A stretch of DNA of 64,000 bases from Bacteroidota bacterium (GTDB lineage: Bacteria; Bacteroidota; Bacteroidia; Cytophagales; Cyclobacteriaceae), in assembly GCA_016866235.1 (NCBI GenBank), contig VGMW01000002.1:434001-498000 (forward strand). Reading direction: 5' to 3'. The stretch's first letter is position 1. Each line of letters opens with the position of its first letter. The translations under genes and the position numbers were made by a program. Below, piece by piece: positions 51,050 through 59,986 of this stretch. Under the pieces are notes generated by a model, which saw nothing but the letters and a program-made list of their open reading frames with translations, ran no database searches and was not told where the DNA came from.

Positions 51050-52143
51050 AGCACTTATTTTTTCTTTCTCTGATTTCCATTTTGATCCTTGGTTGTAAGG
51101 ATAGAGATAAGCCACAACACCATGGAACACGTTATGCTGTCTGGTTTGATTTCAAAAAAACACCTGAAGCCACTGAACTGGAAATCTATTCCTCCGAAAA
51201 GATTTCTTCAAAGTTTTACCTCGTTCGGGATCAGGCCAAGCCAATAGCCATTCCCGAAGGTTATGTTAAAGTCCAAGTGCCTGTAAAGAATATCGTATGT
51301 TCAAGCACTACCCAAATCCCATGGTTAGAATATCTCGATGCTGTCCACCTTTTGACGGCTTTTCCAAATACTGGATTGATTTATTCTAAAAGTGTGCGTC
51401 AGCGGATCGATTCGGGAAATGTAGTGGACATCGGTAAAGCAGGTGGATTCGACTATGAGCTGTTATCAACTTTGGGTACCGATATTCTATTAAGCAATCC
51501 TTACAACGACCCTTCAAAACTTCGTTTCCTCCTGAAAGAAAAGGGTTCTGCCTTAATGTTCACCAGAGAATTTGAAGAGCAGCATCCCCTCGGTCGAGCG
51601 GAGTGGATTTTATTGATGGGATTGTTGCTGGATCGGTTTGAAATGGCTGACTCAGTATTTAATGCTGTTGAGTTCTCCTACAAACAGGCTAAAAATTCCT
51701 TTATGCGGGAAGAAAATCGACCCAGCGTCTTCACCGGCATTCCTTATTCAGGTGTTTGGCACGTCCCAGCGGGAAATAATTTTTTGGCAAGGCTATTTGA
51801 TGACGCAGGATACCACTATGTATGGAGTGAACTGGAGGGCACAGGAACCGTTCCTGTGGGATTTGAATCGGTATTTGAAAAGGCTTACAAAGCGGATTTC
51901 TGGATAGGAGCAGGTGATGTTCAAAATCTGAGTACACTTATTTTGACCGATAATCGGTTTGGCGAATTCAAATCGGTTTCAAAGCAAAATGTTTTTGTTT
52001 ATGATCAATCCTCCTTACCCAGCGGCGGCAATGGTTATTTTGAATTTGCCGGCATGCGACCAGATTTACTTTTGACCGATTTGGTAAAAATCCGCACCGG
52101 GTCTCATCCGGACGGTATGACTTTCTACAGAAGGCTCAGGTAA
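51046..52143 (+). CDS. ABC transporter substrate-binding lipoprotein, BtuF/FepB type
   Basis: A 365-residue periplasmic binding lipoprotein (lipobox LILGC, Cys17) of the class III, helical-backbone family that binds cobalamin or ferric siderophores. Typical blocks: STTQIPWLEYLDAVHLLTAF, DIGKAGGFDYELLSTLGTDILL, GIPYSGVWHVPAGNNFLARLFDDAG, and GYFEFAGMRPDLLLTDL near the end. The start is TTG 51046, overlapping the meaB stop, so it is translationally coupled to meaB. That link favours cobalamin, but this is an inference. No permease or ATPase gene is adjacent. Confidence 0.87.
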   Translation: MKHLFFLSLISILILGCKDRDKPQHHGTRYAVWFDFKKTPEATELEIYSSEKISSKFYLVRDQAKPIAIPEGYVKVQVPVKNIVCSSTTQIPWLEYLDAVHLLTAFPNTGLIYSKSVRQRIDSGNVVDIGKAGGFDYELLSTLGTDILLSNPYNDPSKLRFLLKEKGSALMFTREFEEQHPLGRAEWILLMGLLLDRFEMADSVFNAVEFSYKQAKNSFMREENRPSVFTGIPYSGVWHVPAGNNFLARLFDDAGYHYVWSELEGTGTVPVGFESVFEKAYKADFWIGAGDVQNLSTLILTDNRFGEFKSVSKQNVFVYDQSSLPSGGNGYFEFAGMRPDLLLTDLVKIRTGSHPDGMTFYRRLR

Positions 52144-52164
52144 TCCGTAGCCTGAATCTTTTGA

Positions 52165-53673
52165 TCATCGTCCGCGGTCTATGGCGGGACGGTTTTCACG
52201 ATTGGCCAGTTCCCATGCTGTCCGAAATATTAACCTTGTTCTTTTGGTCAGCGCGTCAAAATCAATTTTAGAAACTTCATCCGTTGCCTTGTGATAGTCC
52301 TCATGAATCCCGTCGAAATAAAAAATAATCGGGATGCTGTTTTTAGCAAAGTTCCAATGGTCGCTTCGGTAATACAGTTGTTCCGGATGCTTCTCATCAT
52401 TATAAGTGTAATCAAGCGTAAGCCCCGAATAAGTGGTATTGATTTGCTCGTGGAGTTTATGCAATTCGGTGGAAAGTTTATCAGAGCCAATCACATAGAC
52501 ATATTTATTGTCAGTGCTGTGCTGAGGATCTGATCGACCTATCATATCAATATTGAGGTCAACCACCGTTTGACTTAAGGGAAATACGGGATTGGCAACA
52601 TAATGGGCTGAGCCAAACAATCCTTCCTCCTCCCCGGTAACGGTCATAAACAGAATGCTTCTTCTGGGCTTGGTGCCTTCCTGATAAGCCTTGGTGAAAG
52701 CTTCAGCGAGTTGCATGACAGCAGCCGTCCCGCTTCCATCGTCATCTGCTCCGTTGAAGACAGGATCTTTCGGATCGCCGGTGAGGCCAACGTGGTCGAA
52801 GTGCGCGGTAACCACTACCAATTCATCTTTTTTGTCTGTTCCCTCCAGGTAACCCAAAACATTCTCAGAAGTGAAATTCCTTGTAGATGTTTGGTTTTGC
52901 CAACCAATGCGAGATTCCCTCAATTTTTTATTTGATTTTCCTGAGGCAATGTCTGATAGCTTATCCCATGAAACTGAAAAAATCTCCTCAGCGATTTTTT
53001 TCTTGGCAAAAAATACGTTTGGCAATCTGGGCGCCGGACTGTTTTCCAGGGCCATCATCCCATTTCCGAGAAAACCTTCAATTCTCCCAGCGTAATTGTT
53101 GAATTCTTCTTCGGTGGCGTCTGGAATAGCCACCACCGCCTGTGCGCCTTTTTCCCTGAGTAGGGTAGCCTGCTCTGCTATGCTTGAAAAAATCTGGTTA
53201 TCCAATTTTCCAGAGAGGATTAACACGGCTTTATTCCTGCAATCCAGTTTTTGTAAGTCTTCTACTTTGCCCAGTCCGGCGAAAACGATTGGTGCGCTTT
53301 TGATGCCTTCGAAATGGTCTACACCTAAAAAGAACATATCACCATAATTTTCATATTTCTGCTCGTTGATAATCAGGTTATTCACGAGCGGTTTGGTTTC
53401 TTTCAGAGGCACTTTTTGAAAATAGGAATTGCCAACCGGCCCGATAAGTCCACTGGTTTCAAAATGATGGGCGATGAAGGCTGCGGCCATTTTCTGTCCT
53501 CTCGAACCCGTTAATCTTCCTTCCAGTGCATCGGAGGCGAGTATGGAAAGTTTGTCTTTCAGGCCCTCTTCACTAATGATGGCAACATATTTCTCTGCGT
53601 CTTTTACCGCCTGGGCCACGGACAAATGCACTGTGGCAATTAAAACAGGAAGTAATAAAAATCTTTTAAGCAT
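52165..53673 (-). CDS. Exported M28-family metallopeptidase
   Basis: A 502-residue secreted zinc aminopeptidase. Signal peptide LLPVLIATVHLSVAQA, then a protease-associated-type insert (about 100-230) and the M28 catalytic domain (about 270-495). Metal and catalytic motifs: TAHFDHVG (His291, Asp293), NGADDDGSGT (bridging Asp), TGEEEGLFGS (Glu348 region), DLNIDMIGRSD, and the C-terminal HEDYHKATDE. The gene follows the sugar kinase gene by twelve bases. Confidence 0.93.
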   Translation of the reverse strand: MLKRFLLLPVLIATVHLSVAQAVKDAEKYVAIISEEGLKDKLSILASDALEGRLTGSRGQKMAAAFIAHHFETSGLIGPVGNSYFQKVPLKETKPLVNNLIINEQKYENYGDMFFLGVDHFEGIKSAPIVFAGLGKVEDLQKLDCRNKAVLILSGKLDNQIFSSIAEQATLLREKGAQAVVAIPDATEEEFNNYAGRIEGFLGNGMMALENSPAPRLPNVFFAKKKIAEEIFSVSWDKLSDIASGKSNKKLRESRIGWQNQTSTRNFTSENVLGYLEGTDKKDELVVVTAHFDHVGLTGDPKDPVFNGADDDGSGTAAVMQLAEAFTKAYQEGTKPRRSILFMTVTGEEEGLFGSAHYVANPVFPLSQTVVDLNIDMIGRSDPQHSTDNKYVYVIGSDKLSTELHKLHEQINTTYSGLTLDYTYNDEKHPEQLYYRSDHWNFAKNSIPIIFYFDGIHEDYHKATDEVSKIDFDALTKRTRLIFRTAWELANRENRPAIDRGR

Positions 53674-53685
53674 ATTTTTTTGGAG

Positions 53686-54738
53686 TTACTGTGGGCGATA
53701 ATTAAGTGCGTGAGCAATGGCGCCGGTGAGGGTTAGTTGATTCATAGCCCTGACCAGATTTTGCTCCGGATAATGAATCTGGTAGTAGATGTTTCCGTTC
53801 AAAAAATCAGCAAGAAATCTTATGGCCATAATGTACGTCATCATAAGGCCTGCAAATGGAATGGCCACATGCTCTTCAGCGGAAAGACTTGAATTCATTT
53901 CTGAGAGGTAGCCTTCAAGAAGCGCATCGTAAAACGGTTTCCTGAATGCTACTTTACGCACATCTTTTTCTTCTTCACTTACCGGACTTACAAATGTTCT
54001 CACCATATCACCCAAATCGTAAATGAAGAATCCGGGCATTAAGGTGTCCAGGTCAATCACGCAAACTGCTTTGCCAGTTTTAGCATTGAAAAGTATGTTG
54101 TTGATTTTGGTATCGTTGTGAACCACTCTTGGCTTTAATTTCCCGGCTGAGGTAAATATTCTATAATCGTTTACCAGAAAACTGTACTCCGCTGCCAATT
54201 GCATGGCTTTGCTGGCTTCAGATTTTCTTGCCTCGCTGGCATTGCGGATGGCTGTTTCCAGTTGCTCATTTCTCCAGGTTAGGTCCTGGAATTTTGGGAT
54301 GGTTGGTTTAAACAGATTTACTTCTACTGAACTTAATTTTTTTGATAATTCACCAAACCCTCTCGCGGCTTCAAATGCCTGTTCTGTTAAGTCAACCTTA
54401 TCCAGCGTCATTGTGTCGGGGATATAGGGAAACAGCCGCCATGGATTTCCGGATTGGTCGAAAGCCATTTCTTTGCCTTCGATGGTTTGTACCGCATTTA
54501 GGAAAAGGTAATCCGGGTATTGATTTTTAAGGTGGTTGGCTGCGAGTCTCAGATTCGCTGCGATGATATCCGGCTCTTTAAAAACATTCGTATTGATTCT
54601 TTGTAGAATCCAGTCATTTTTTTCCCGGACGAGGAAGGTGTAATTAATATGCCCGGATCCGGTCCGCTCTGCCTTGCATTCATTCTCAGGGAATCCGAAG
54701 GCCTTTAGAACCTCCGATGGTACGTTTACTGATTCCAT
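53686..54738 (-). CDS. APH-fold sugar kinase, N-acetylhexosamine 1-kinase (NahK/AmgK)-like
   Basis: A 350-residue kinase of the aminoglycoside phosphotransferase fold. The catalytic loop is VVHNDTKINNILF (His207, Asp209, Asn214), and the metal-binding motif is CVIDLDTLMPG (Asp229). This pattern, with the NDTKxNN and DLDTxMPG signatures, matches N-acetylhexosamine 1-kinases (NahK, sometimes annotated MdsC). It overlaps the nucleotidyltransferase gene by 13 bases, which suggests a kinase plus uridylyltransferase pair making an activated sugar. Not an antibiotic-resistance enzyme on this evidence. Confidence 0.82.
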   Translation of the reverse strand: MESVNVPSEVLKAFGFPENECKAERTGSGHINYTFLVREKNDWILQRINTNVFKEPDIIAANLRLAANHLKNQYPDYLFLNAVQTIEGKEMAFDQSGNPWRLFPYIPDTMTLDKVDLTEQAFEAARGFGELSKKLSSVEVNLFKPTIPKFQDLTWRNEQLETAIRNASEARKSEASKAMQLAAEYSFLVNDYRIFTSAGKLKPRVVHNDTKINNILFNAKTGKAVCVIDLDTLMPGFFIYDLGDMVRTFVSPVSEEEKDVRKVAFRKPFYDALLEGYLSEMNSSLSAEEHVAIPFAGLMMTYIMAIRFLADFLNGNIYYQIHYPEQNLVRAMNQLTLTGAIAHALNYRPQ

Positions 54739-55637
54739 AGGGGTGTGGGGTACTTGCCGGCATCTACCAGTTTGTGGATGTTACGCGCCACCTCATCCCG
54801 GTCTTCGCGATAGGTAACACCAAACCAGGTGTCACCACCGGGAAGGATGTGCACAGAACCAAGCTTACGGTCAATCATACCGGTAACCATCAAGGCGATG
54901 TAATATTCAGCTGAAGGATTCGTGAAATTCTTTTCCAGGAAATCTCTAAACATAGACTTGGCAAGGTTGAATGCGTCTGGCATGAACCCCCAGCAATTCA
55001 TAGAAACGGGCGCTTTCGGATTCAAAATGCGGTCACCACTTTCTTCCTTAGCAATAATTTTTCCGTTTTCACGAACAATTTTGGTGAGCTCTGTAAGGCT
55101 TAGGAGTTGATTGTTTGCGTCGGCTTCGGCGTATCCTCTTGAAACACTGCCAAATTCAGATAGAACGTTTTCAAGGTGATAACCAACCATGCAATGATCG
55201 CCAGGTGCGGCCGTAGAAAGAAAATCTGCAAGGGATGAAAAAGCCTGATAACCATAAAAGTCGTCTGCATTGATCACTGCGAAGGGTTCCTGAATAACTT
55301 CCGACCCACACAACATGGCGTGGGTAGTTCCCCAGGGTTTTTTCCTTTCGGGTGCACCGAACGATTCGGGCACAAATTTTTCAAGCGATTGAATGACGAA
55401 ATGAACTTCAGCCTTTCCTTGAAGTTTAGGGAGGAACATTTCCTTTACGGTTTCCTGAATTTCTTCCATGACAACAAAAACGAATTTGCTGAATCCTGCC
55501 CTTAACGCGTCATATAAGGAATAATCCATGATGGTTTCGCCATTTGGTCCAAATCCATCGATTTGCTTGATGCCGCCATATCGGCTTCCCATTCCGGCGG
55601 CCATAATTAATAAGGCAAGTTTTCGCTGTTGCTTCAA
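54726..55637 (-). CDS. Sugar-1-phosphate nucleotidyltransferase
   Basis: A 303-residue NTP_transferase enzyme. N-terminal signature IMAAGMGSRYGGIKQIDGFGPNGETIMDYSLYDA, then INADDFYGYQAF (metal Asp) and PVSMNCWGFMPDAF. It likely couples UTP or another NTP to a sugar-1-phosphate, here the product of the adjacent APH-fold kinase. The start must be TTG 55637: upstream in-frame codons lead to a TAA, and the first ATG lies within the first beta strand. Divergent from the FucP-type transporter gene. Confidence 0.83.
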   Translation of the reverse strand: MKQQRKLALLIMAAGMGSRYGGIKQIDGFGPNGETIMDYSLYDALRAGFSKFVFVVMEEIQETVKEMFLPKLQGKAEVHFVIQSLEKFVPESFGAPERKKPWGTTHAMLCGSEVIQEPFAVINADDFYGYQAFSSLADFLSTAAPGDHCMVGYHLENVLSEFGSVSRGYAEADANNQLLSLTELTKIVRENGKIIAKEESGDRILNPKAPVSMNCWGFMPDAFNLAKSMFRDFLEKNFTNPSAEYYIALMVTGMIDRKLGSVHILPGGDTWFGVTYREDRDEVARNIHKLVDAGKYPTPLWNQ

Positions 55638-55669
55638 GTCTCTAACTTTTAGTGGAAATAAGGTTTTTT

Positions 55670-56992
55670 ATGTCGGGCAAAAATAGGACTTTAGGTGAAT
55701 TGAAAAACCCCAACATGGCCCACGCACAACAATCCCCAGCTCAGTACCGGATGTCCATAACCATCATTGGAATCCTATTTTTCATCTTTGGTTTCGTGAC
55801 CTGGGTGAATGGTACCCTTATTCCTTACTTAAAAATTGCCTGTGAGCTCAAAACTGAGCTTGAATCCTTTCTTGTGGTAACGGCCTTCCTCATAGCCTAT
55901 ACCGTAATGGCCATTCCCTCATCAATTGTTTTGGATAAAATCGGTTACAAAAAAGGAATGTCGGTGGGTCTTTTTATTATGGCGATTGGTGCGGCACTGT
56001 TTATCCCTGCAGCCCAGACCAGGAATTTTGACCTGTTTTTAACTGGGTTGTTTATCATTGGTACCGGACTTGCACTGCTGCAAACGGCCTCAAACCCTTA
56101 TGTTTCGGTTATTGGGCCCATGGAGAGTGCAGCGTCAAGAATCAGTATAATGGGTGTTTGTAATAAAGGCGCAGGTATAATCGCTGGATTGATTTTCGGA
56201 GCTATTGCTCTGAGTAACATGGGCGAGTATGAGCCAGAGGTGCTTGCTGCGTTGGATGAGGCCACCCGTGCTTCCAAACTTGATGCACTTGCTGCGCGCG
56301 TGATTACACCCTACATGATCATCACCGCCGTTTTGGTTTTGCTAGGTATCGCAACACTTTTTTCTCCTCTTCCTGAGATCAGCGATTCCGGAGACGAGGC
56401 CGCGAACAGTGAAAATTCAGGAAAGACCTCGATATTCCAATTCCCACATGTATTTCTCGGTATGCTGGCGATCTTTTGCTATGTCGGTGTCGAGGTAATG
56501 GCAGGCGACACCATTATCAGTTATGGCAAATCTTTAGACATTGATTTGTCCGTCGCACGTTATTTTACATCTGCGACCCTTACTTGCATGGTGGTGGGAT
56601 ACCTGGTTGGAATTTTTGCTATCCCTAAATTTTTCAGTCAGCAAACAGCGCTGCGCGCTTGTTCAATTATTGGTTTGGTGTTTACGGCTGGCGTAGTCTT
56701 TTTACCAGGCTACTACTCTGTGGCTTCATTGGCCTTGTTGGGTATTGCCAATTCATTGATGTGGCCCGCCATATTTCCGCTTGGTATTGATGGCCTGGGT
56801 AAATTCACCAAAACTGGTTCTGCGCTCCTGATTATGGGTATTGCCGGAGGAGCAATTCTTCCTCTGGTCTATGGCAAATTTGCAGAGTATGTTGGAAGCC
56901 AGTCTGGTTACTGGTTGATGTTGCCTTGCTATCTGTACATTCTTTATTTTGCTATTTCTGGTCACAAGGTTGGACGTAAATCAATCGCATAA
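55670..56992 (+). CDS. FucP-family sugar MFS transporter
   Basis: A 440-residue proton-sugar symporter with 12 membrane helices. Family signatures: FFIFGFVTWVNGTLIPYLKIACEL, PSSIVLDKIGYKKGMSVGL, GTGLALLQTASNPYVSVIGP, GVCNKGAGIIAGLIFG, and YVGVEVMAGDTIISYGK. FucP relatives carry fucose, glucose/galactose or GlcNAc (NagP); the neighbouring kinase genes make a hexosamine a reasonable guess. ATG 55670 is used; GTG 55652 is also possible. Confidence 0.92.
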   Translation: MSGKNRTLGELKNPNMAHAQQSPAQYRMSITIIGILFFIFGFVTWVNGTLIPYLKIACELKTELESFLVVTAFLIAYTVMAIPSSIVLDKIGYKKGMSVGLFIMAIGAALFIPAAQTRNFDLFLTGLFIIGTGLALLQTASNPYVSVIGPMESAASRISIMGVCNKGAGIIAGLIFGAIALSNMGEYEPEVLAALDEATRASKLDALAARVITPYMIITAVLVLLGIATLFSPLPEISDSGDEAANSENSGKTSIFQFPHVFLGMLAIFCYVGVEVMAGDTIISYGKSLDIDLSVARYFTSATLTCMVVGYLVGIFAIPKFFSQQTALRACSIIGLVFTAGVVFLPGYYSVASLALLGIANSLMWPAIFPLGIDGLGKFTKTGSALLIMGIAGGAILPLVYGKFAEYVGSQSGYWLMLPCYLYILYFAISGHKVGRKSIA

Positions 56993-57002
56993 ATTTTTAG
57001 TT

Positions 57003-57875
57003 ATGAAGCAATTAGTTTTCATTTTCGGACTTGCACTGTTTTTTCAGTCATGCAGCAAAAACGAATATTACACTGCGTCGGACCTTACTGCGGAAAATCT
57101 TTTTTCTGAAAATATTGAAGGTCCAGCCTGGAAGGATGGTCTCTTTTATGTCGTTAACTATCAAAAGGATGGAACCATCGCCACTGTAACGCCTGAGGGA
57201 AAAATCGAGCTTTTTGTTACCCTTCCTGAAGGAAGCAATGCCAACGCCATTCGATTTAATTCAAAAGGGGAAATGTTACTTGCCGATTGGCCGATGCACA
57301 ACATCCTCAAGGTTGATATGGCTACAAAAGAGGTGACGGTACTGGCGCATGATTCTCTTTTCAATCAGCCCAACGATATTGCCATTAACAGCAAGGACCA
57401 GCTTTTCGCCTCAGATCCGAATTGGAAAGAGGGTACCGGCCAGTTGTGGAGAATTGAGCCGGATGGCACAACGGTATTGCTTGAAGATTCTCTTGGAACC
57501 ACCAATGGTATCGCACTGAGCCCGGATGAGAAAAAACTCTATGTAAATGAGAGCAAACAGAGAAACATCTGGGTATTCGATATTGACTCCGCGGGAAACA
57601 TCTCGAACAAGCAGAAACTTGCAGAGTTCCCTGATTTTGGATTTGATGGAATGAAGTGTGATCGCGATGGTAATCTTTATGTAACCAGGCACGGAAAAGG
57701 GACGATCGTTATCCTTTCGCCAACTGGTGAAATTATCAGAGAGGTTCAGATGAAGGGTAAAAGCACCAGTAACTTAACCTTTGGTGGACAGGACGGAAAG
57801 ACATGTTTTGTAACCCTACAGGATCGTAAATGTGTTGAAGTGTTCCGATCAGAGATCCCCGGCGCCGGATTTTAA
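57003..57875 (+). CDS. SMP-30/gluconolactonase-like beta-propeller lipoprotein
   Basis: About 290 residues. The start at ATG 57003 gives a lipoprotein-type signal (LVFIFGLALFFQSC). The mature protein is a six-bladed SMP-30 propeller: NIEGPAWKDGLFYV, PNDIAINSKDQLFASDP, TTNGIALSPDEKKLYVNES and GFDGMKCDRDGNLYVTRHG, with the metal-ligand Glu, Asn and Asp at the expected places. It may open sugar lactones. Likely co-transcribed with the FucP-type transporter. Its TAA stop overlaps that of the convergent kinase gene. Confidence 0.87.
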   Translation: MKQLVFIFGLALFFQSCSKNEYYTASDLTAENLFSENIEGPAWKDGLFYVVNYQKDGTIATVTPEGKIELFVTLPEGSNANAIRFNSKGEMLLADWPMHNILKVDMATKEVTVLAHDSLFNQPNDIAINSKDQLFASDPNWKEGTGQLWRIEPDGTTVLLEDSLGTTNGIALSPDEKKLYVNESKQRNIWVFDIDSAGNISNKQKLAEFPDFGFDGMKCDRDGNLYVTRHGKGTIVILSPTGEIIREVQMKGKSTSNLTFGGQDGKTCFVTLQDRKCVEVFRSEIPGAGF

Positions 57876-58393
57876 TTTTCCAGGAGCCTGAGTAATTCAG
57901 CTCTTACAATCTCCGTGCGCTGGTCGTAATCACCAACTACCGGTATGGCTTGAATGTTTCTCGCCGTCAAGGCTTCTGAGAAAACTTTCATCATTTTTTC
58001 TCTTTGATCTCCCAAGTCCCTTAGTCCGTCTGCCACCCAAGGAACATCGGTGTTGAAAAGAAAATATTGATCAATACGAACCCTTTTTTCCAACTCGTGT
58101 AAGACGGCTGGCACTATGCCCAGGTAATGAGCTGAATACAATTGCGTAGTGATCAGGTCTGTGTCACAAATAATAAGCCTATTCCCCCCTGTACTTGCCT
58201 TCAGCATCCGTTCTGTCTGAGCTTTGCCAATTCGTATTATATCTTCGATCGTAAATTGATTGGAGTCGATCATTTCTCTTGATACTTCAGGAACCCATTC
58301 AGCATTAAATTCCAAGGCCATTTTTTTTGCCATGGTGGTCTTGCCCGTGCTCTCGGGTCCGAAAAAGCAAACTACTACAGGCCGCTTAGTCAT
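57872..58393 (-). CDS. NadR-type ribosylnicotinamide kinase
   Basis: About 173 residues matching the C-terminal kinase domain of NadR, without the N-terminal NMN adenylyltransferase domain. P-loop FFGPESTGKTTMAKKMA, then EVSREMID, ICDTDLITTQLYS, and DVPWVADGLRDLGDQRE, the nicotinamide riboside kinase signature. It phosphorylates nicotinamide riboside brought in by PnuC. Start taken at ATG 58393, inside the pnuC stop region (8-base overlap), rather than TTG 58405. Confidence 0.88.
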   Translation of the reverse strand: MTKRPVVVCFFGPESTGKTTMAKKMALEFNAEWVPEVSREMIDSNQFTIEDIIRIGKAQTERMLKASTGGNRLIICDTDLITTQLYSAHYLGIVPAVLHELEKRVRIDQYFLFNTDVPWVADGLRDLGDQREKMMKVFSEALTARNIQAIPVVGDYDQRTEIVRAELLRLLEN

Positions 58394-59054
58394 TACTATT
58401 GGCAAAGTTTATGGCTTGCCTTCTCCATTGGAAAAAACCAAATAAGGCTATAAAACAAAAAATGAGGTACTCGAGACTTAGGAATTTTATGTCTTTCATA
58501 AAATACAAAACGGTGGCAACCAGGTCTGCCAGAATCCAAAGAATCCAGCAATCTGCTTTTTTATGAACCATCCAGTATTGAGCAAGGATGCTGGTTATTG
58601 TGACGAAGGAATCGGCAATAGGAAAAGATCCTGGTTGCTGGAAAATAAAAGGAAACCATAGGTTTAATCTTGAAGCTGCTGCCCCCAAAACAATTGTTCC
58701 CGATACAATCAGTACAACGGTTAACAAACGCTCGCGGTCTGATAAAAAACTTTCACGGAGCTCATTTTTTGAATTTGATTCCCAGGTTTGGGGATTTTTC
58801 CATCGCCACCAGCCAAGAAGATTGGTGAAGAGAAAATAAACCTGAAGCAGCATATCGGGGTACAACTGTACCTGATAAAAAAGGAAGAACAGCAGCACGA
58901 CATTTATGATTCCGATAGGCCAGCTCAAAACACTCCCTCTGGCAGAAATCCAAACCGCAATCATGCCAGCTACGGTGCCAAAAAATTCAACGTAGCTCAT
59001 TTTGTAACTCAGGACTGTAAGGAGTACCCGGTCGATGTCCAGCAGATCAATCAT
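58386..59054 (-). CDS. pnuC: Nicotinamide riboside transporter PnuC
   Basis: A 222-residue membrane protein with about seven hydrophobic helices. PnuC features: YVEFFGTVAGMIAVWISARGSVLSWPIGIINVVLLFFLFY, NLLGWWRWKNP, DSFVTITSILAQYWMVHKKADCWILWILADLVATVLYFMKD. The overlap with the NadR-type kinase supports nicotinamide riboside rather than thiamine (PnuT) as the substrate. Begins three bases after the TPR gene. Confidence 0.93.
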   Translation of the reverse strand: MIDLLDIDRVLLTVLSYKMSYVEFFGTVAGMIAVWISARGSVLSWPIGIINVVLLFFLFYQVQLYPDMLLQVYFLFTNLLGWWRWKNPQTWESNSKNELRESFLSDRERLLTVVLIVSGTIVLGAAASRLNLWFPFIFQQPGSFPIADSFVTITSILAQYWMVHKKADCWILWILADLVATVLYFMKDIKFLSLEYLIFCFIALFGFFQWRRQAINFANSND

Positions 59055-59057
59055 CCC

Positions 59058-59978
59058 TTAAGGATTCTTCCAAAGTCTGGCCAGATCAATTTCAGCAGCA
59101 ATGTAACCGAAGGAATAAATGGATTTCCCTGAGGTAACTTTTCGAAAGATTTCACGGGCGCGTTCAGGGTCGCCGGTGTAATAGAAATAATTCCCGACCC
59201 CATAGCCTTGGGTGGCCAGGTTAAGGTCGTAATCTTCGGAGGACGGATCGCTCACCAGCACTGCATCAGGGCTCAATTTTCCCTGATACATTAAAAGGCG
59301 TTTATAATAGGCGTCGTTTTCGATGATGTTCATTCCTGGTTTGATTTTTTCGAGGATTTTTTGTGCCGAGCGTGTATCGTTCATTCGGCGATAGATCATG
59401 TACAACCAGTCTGATGAAGCGACGAGCAGGTCGTCGTTGTCAGAAAGTTTAAGGCAGTGCTCGAAAGATTCTTCAGCCCTGGCTAAATCCCCTGAATAAT
59501 AAAAACCAAGTCCCAGGTGGTACCAAACGTTGTACTGAAAAGTGGAGAGTGGTTTATTGATTTTATTGGGTATTCCATCGGGCTCCAATTCCAGGGTCTT
59601 TCCAGCCATCATATTGGCAGCGCGCTGCAAGTCTATTATGGCAAGTGCAAACTGTCTTGTGGAAATATACCTGTGTCCTCTGAACCTAAGGAGCTTCCAG
59701 GATTGAGGATGTCGTATGATGCCGGCAGTAAAGACGTCAATCGCGTCCTCCATTTTATTTACATAGCCCAACCGACGTCCAAGCCAAATAAAATTCTCCT
59801 CTGATGAATCGAGTTGAATGGCCAATTGCGCAGCCAAAACATTGCTGTCGGCCTTGGTTAGAGCCTCGGTTTTGAGGCTGTCTGCATGGTTTTCTGCGGC
59901 CGCTGATTGTGATTCATCGCTTTTTTGCCCGCAAGAAAAAACCAAAACCGATAATAAAATGAAAACCAGTGTTTTCAT
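59058..59978 (-). CDS. TPR-repeat lipoprotein
   Basis: A 306-residue lipoprotein (FILLSVLVFSCG, Cys16) built from TPR-like helical pairs: IWLGRRLGYVNKMEDAIDVFTAGI, HRYISTRQFALAIIDLQRAANMM, YHLGLGFYYSGDLARAEESFEHCLKLS, and YFYYTGDPERAREIFRKV. Likely a protein-protein scaffold in the periplasm. Placed between the amidohydrolase gene (eight-base gap) and pnuC (three-base gap) on one apparent transcript; why they are together is unclear. Confidence 0.85.
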   Translation of the reverse strand: MKTLVFILLSVLVFSCGQKSDESQSAAAENHADSLKTEALTKADSNVLAAQLAIQLDSSEENFIWLGRRLGYVNKMEDAIDVFTAGIIRHPQSWKLLRFRGHRYISTRQFALAIIDLQRAANMMAGKTLELEPDGIPNKINKPLSTFQYNVWYHLGLGFYYSGDLARAEESFEHCLKLSDNDDLLVASSDWLYMIYRRMNDTRSAQKILEKIKPGMNIIENDAYYKRLLMYQGKLSPDAVLVSDPSSEDYDLNLATQGYGVGNYFYYTGDPERAREIFRKVTSGKSIYSFGYIAAEIDLARLWKNP

Positions 59979-59986
59979 AGTCTGGA

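Noticed and set aside
53686-54738. Aminoglycoside phosphotransferase call implying drug resistance
   Set aside because: The sequence signatures and the overlapping nucleotidyltransferase gene fit an N-acetylhexosamine-type 1-kinase better than a resistance enzyme.
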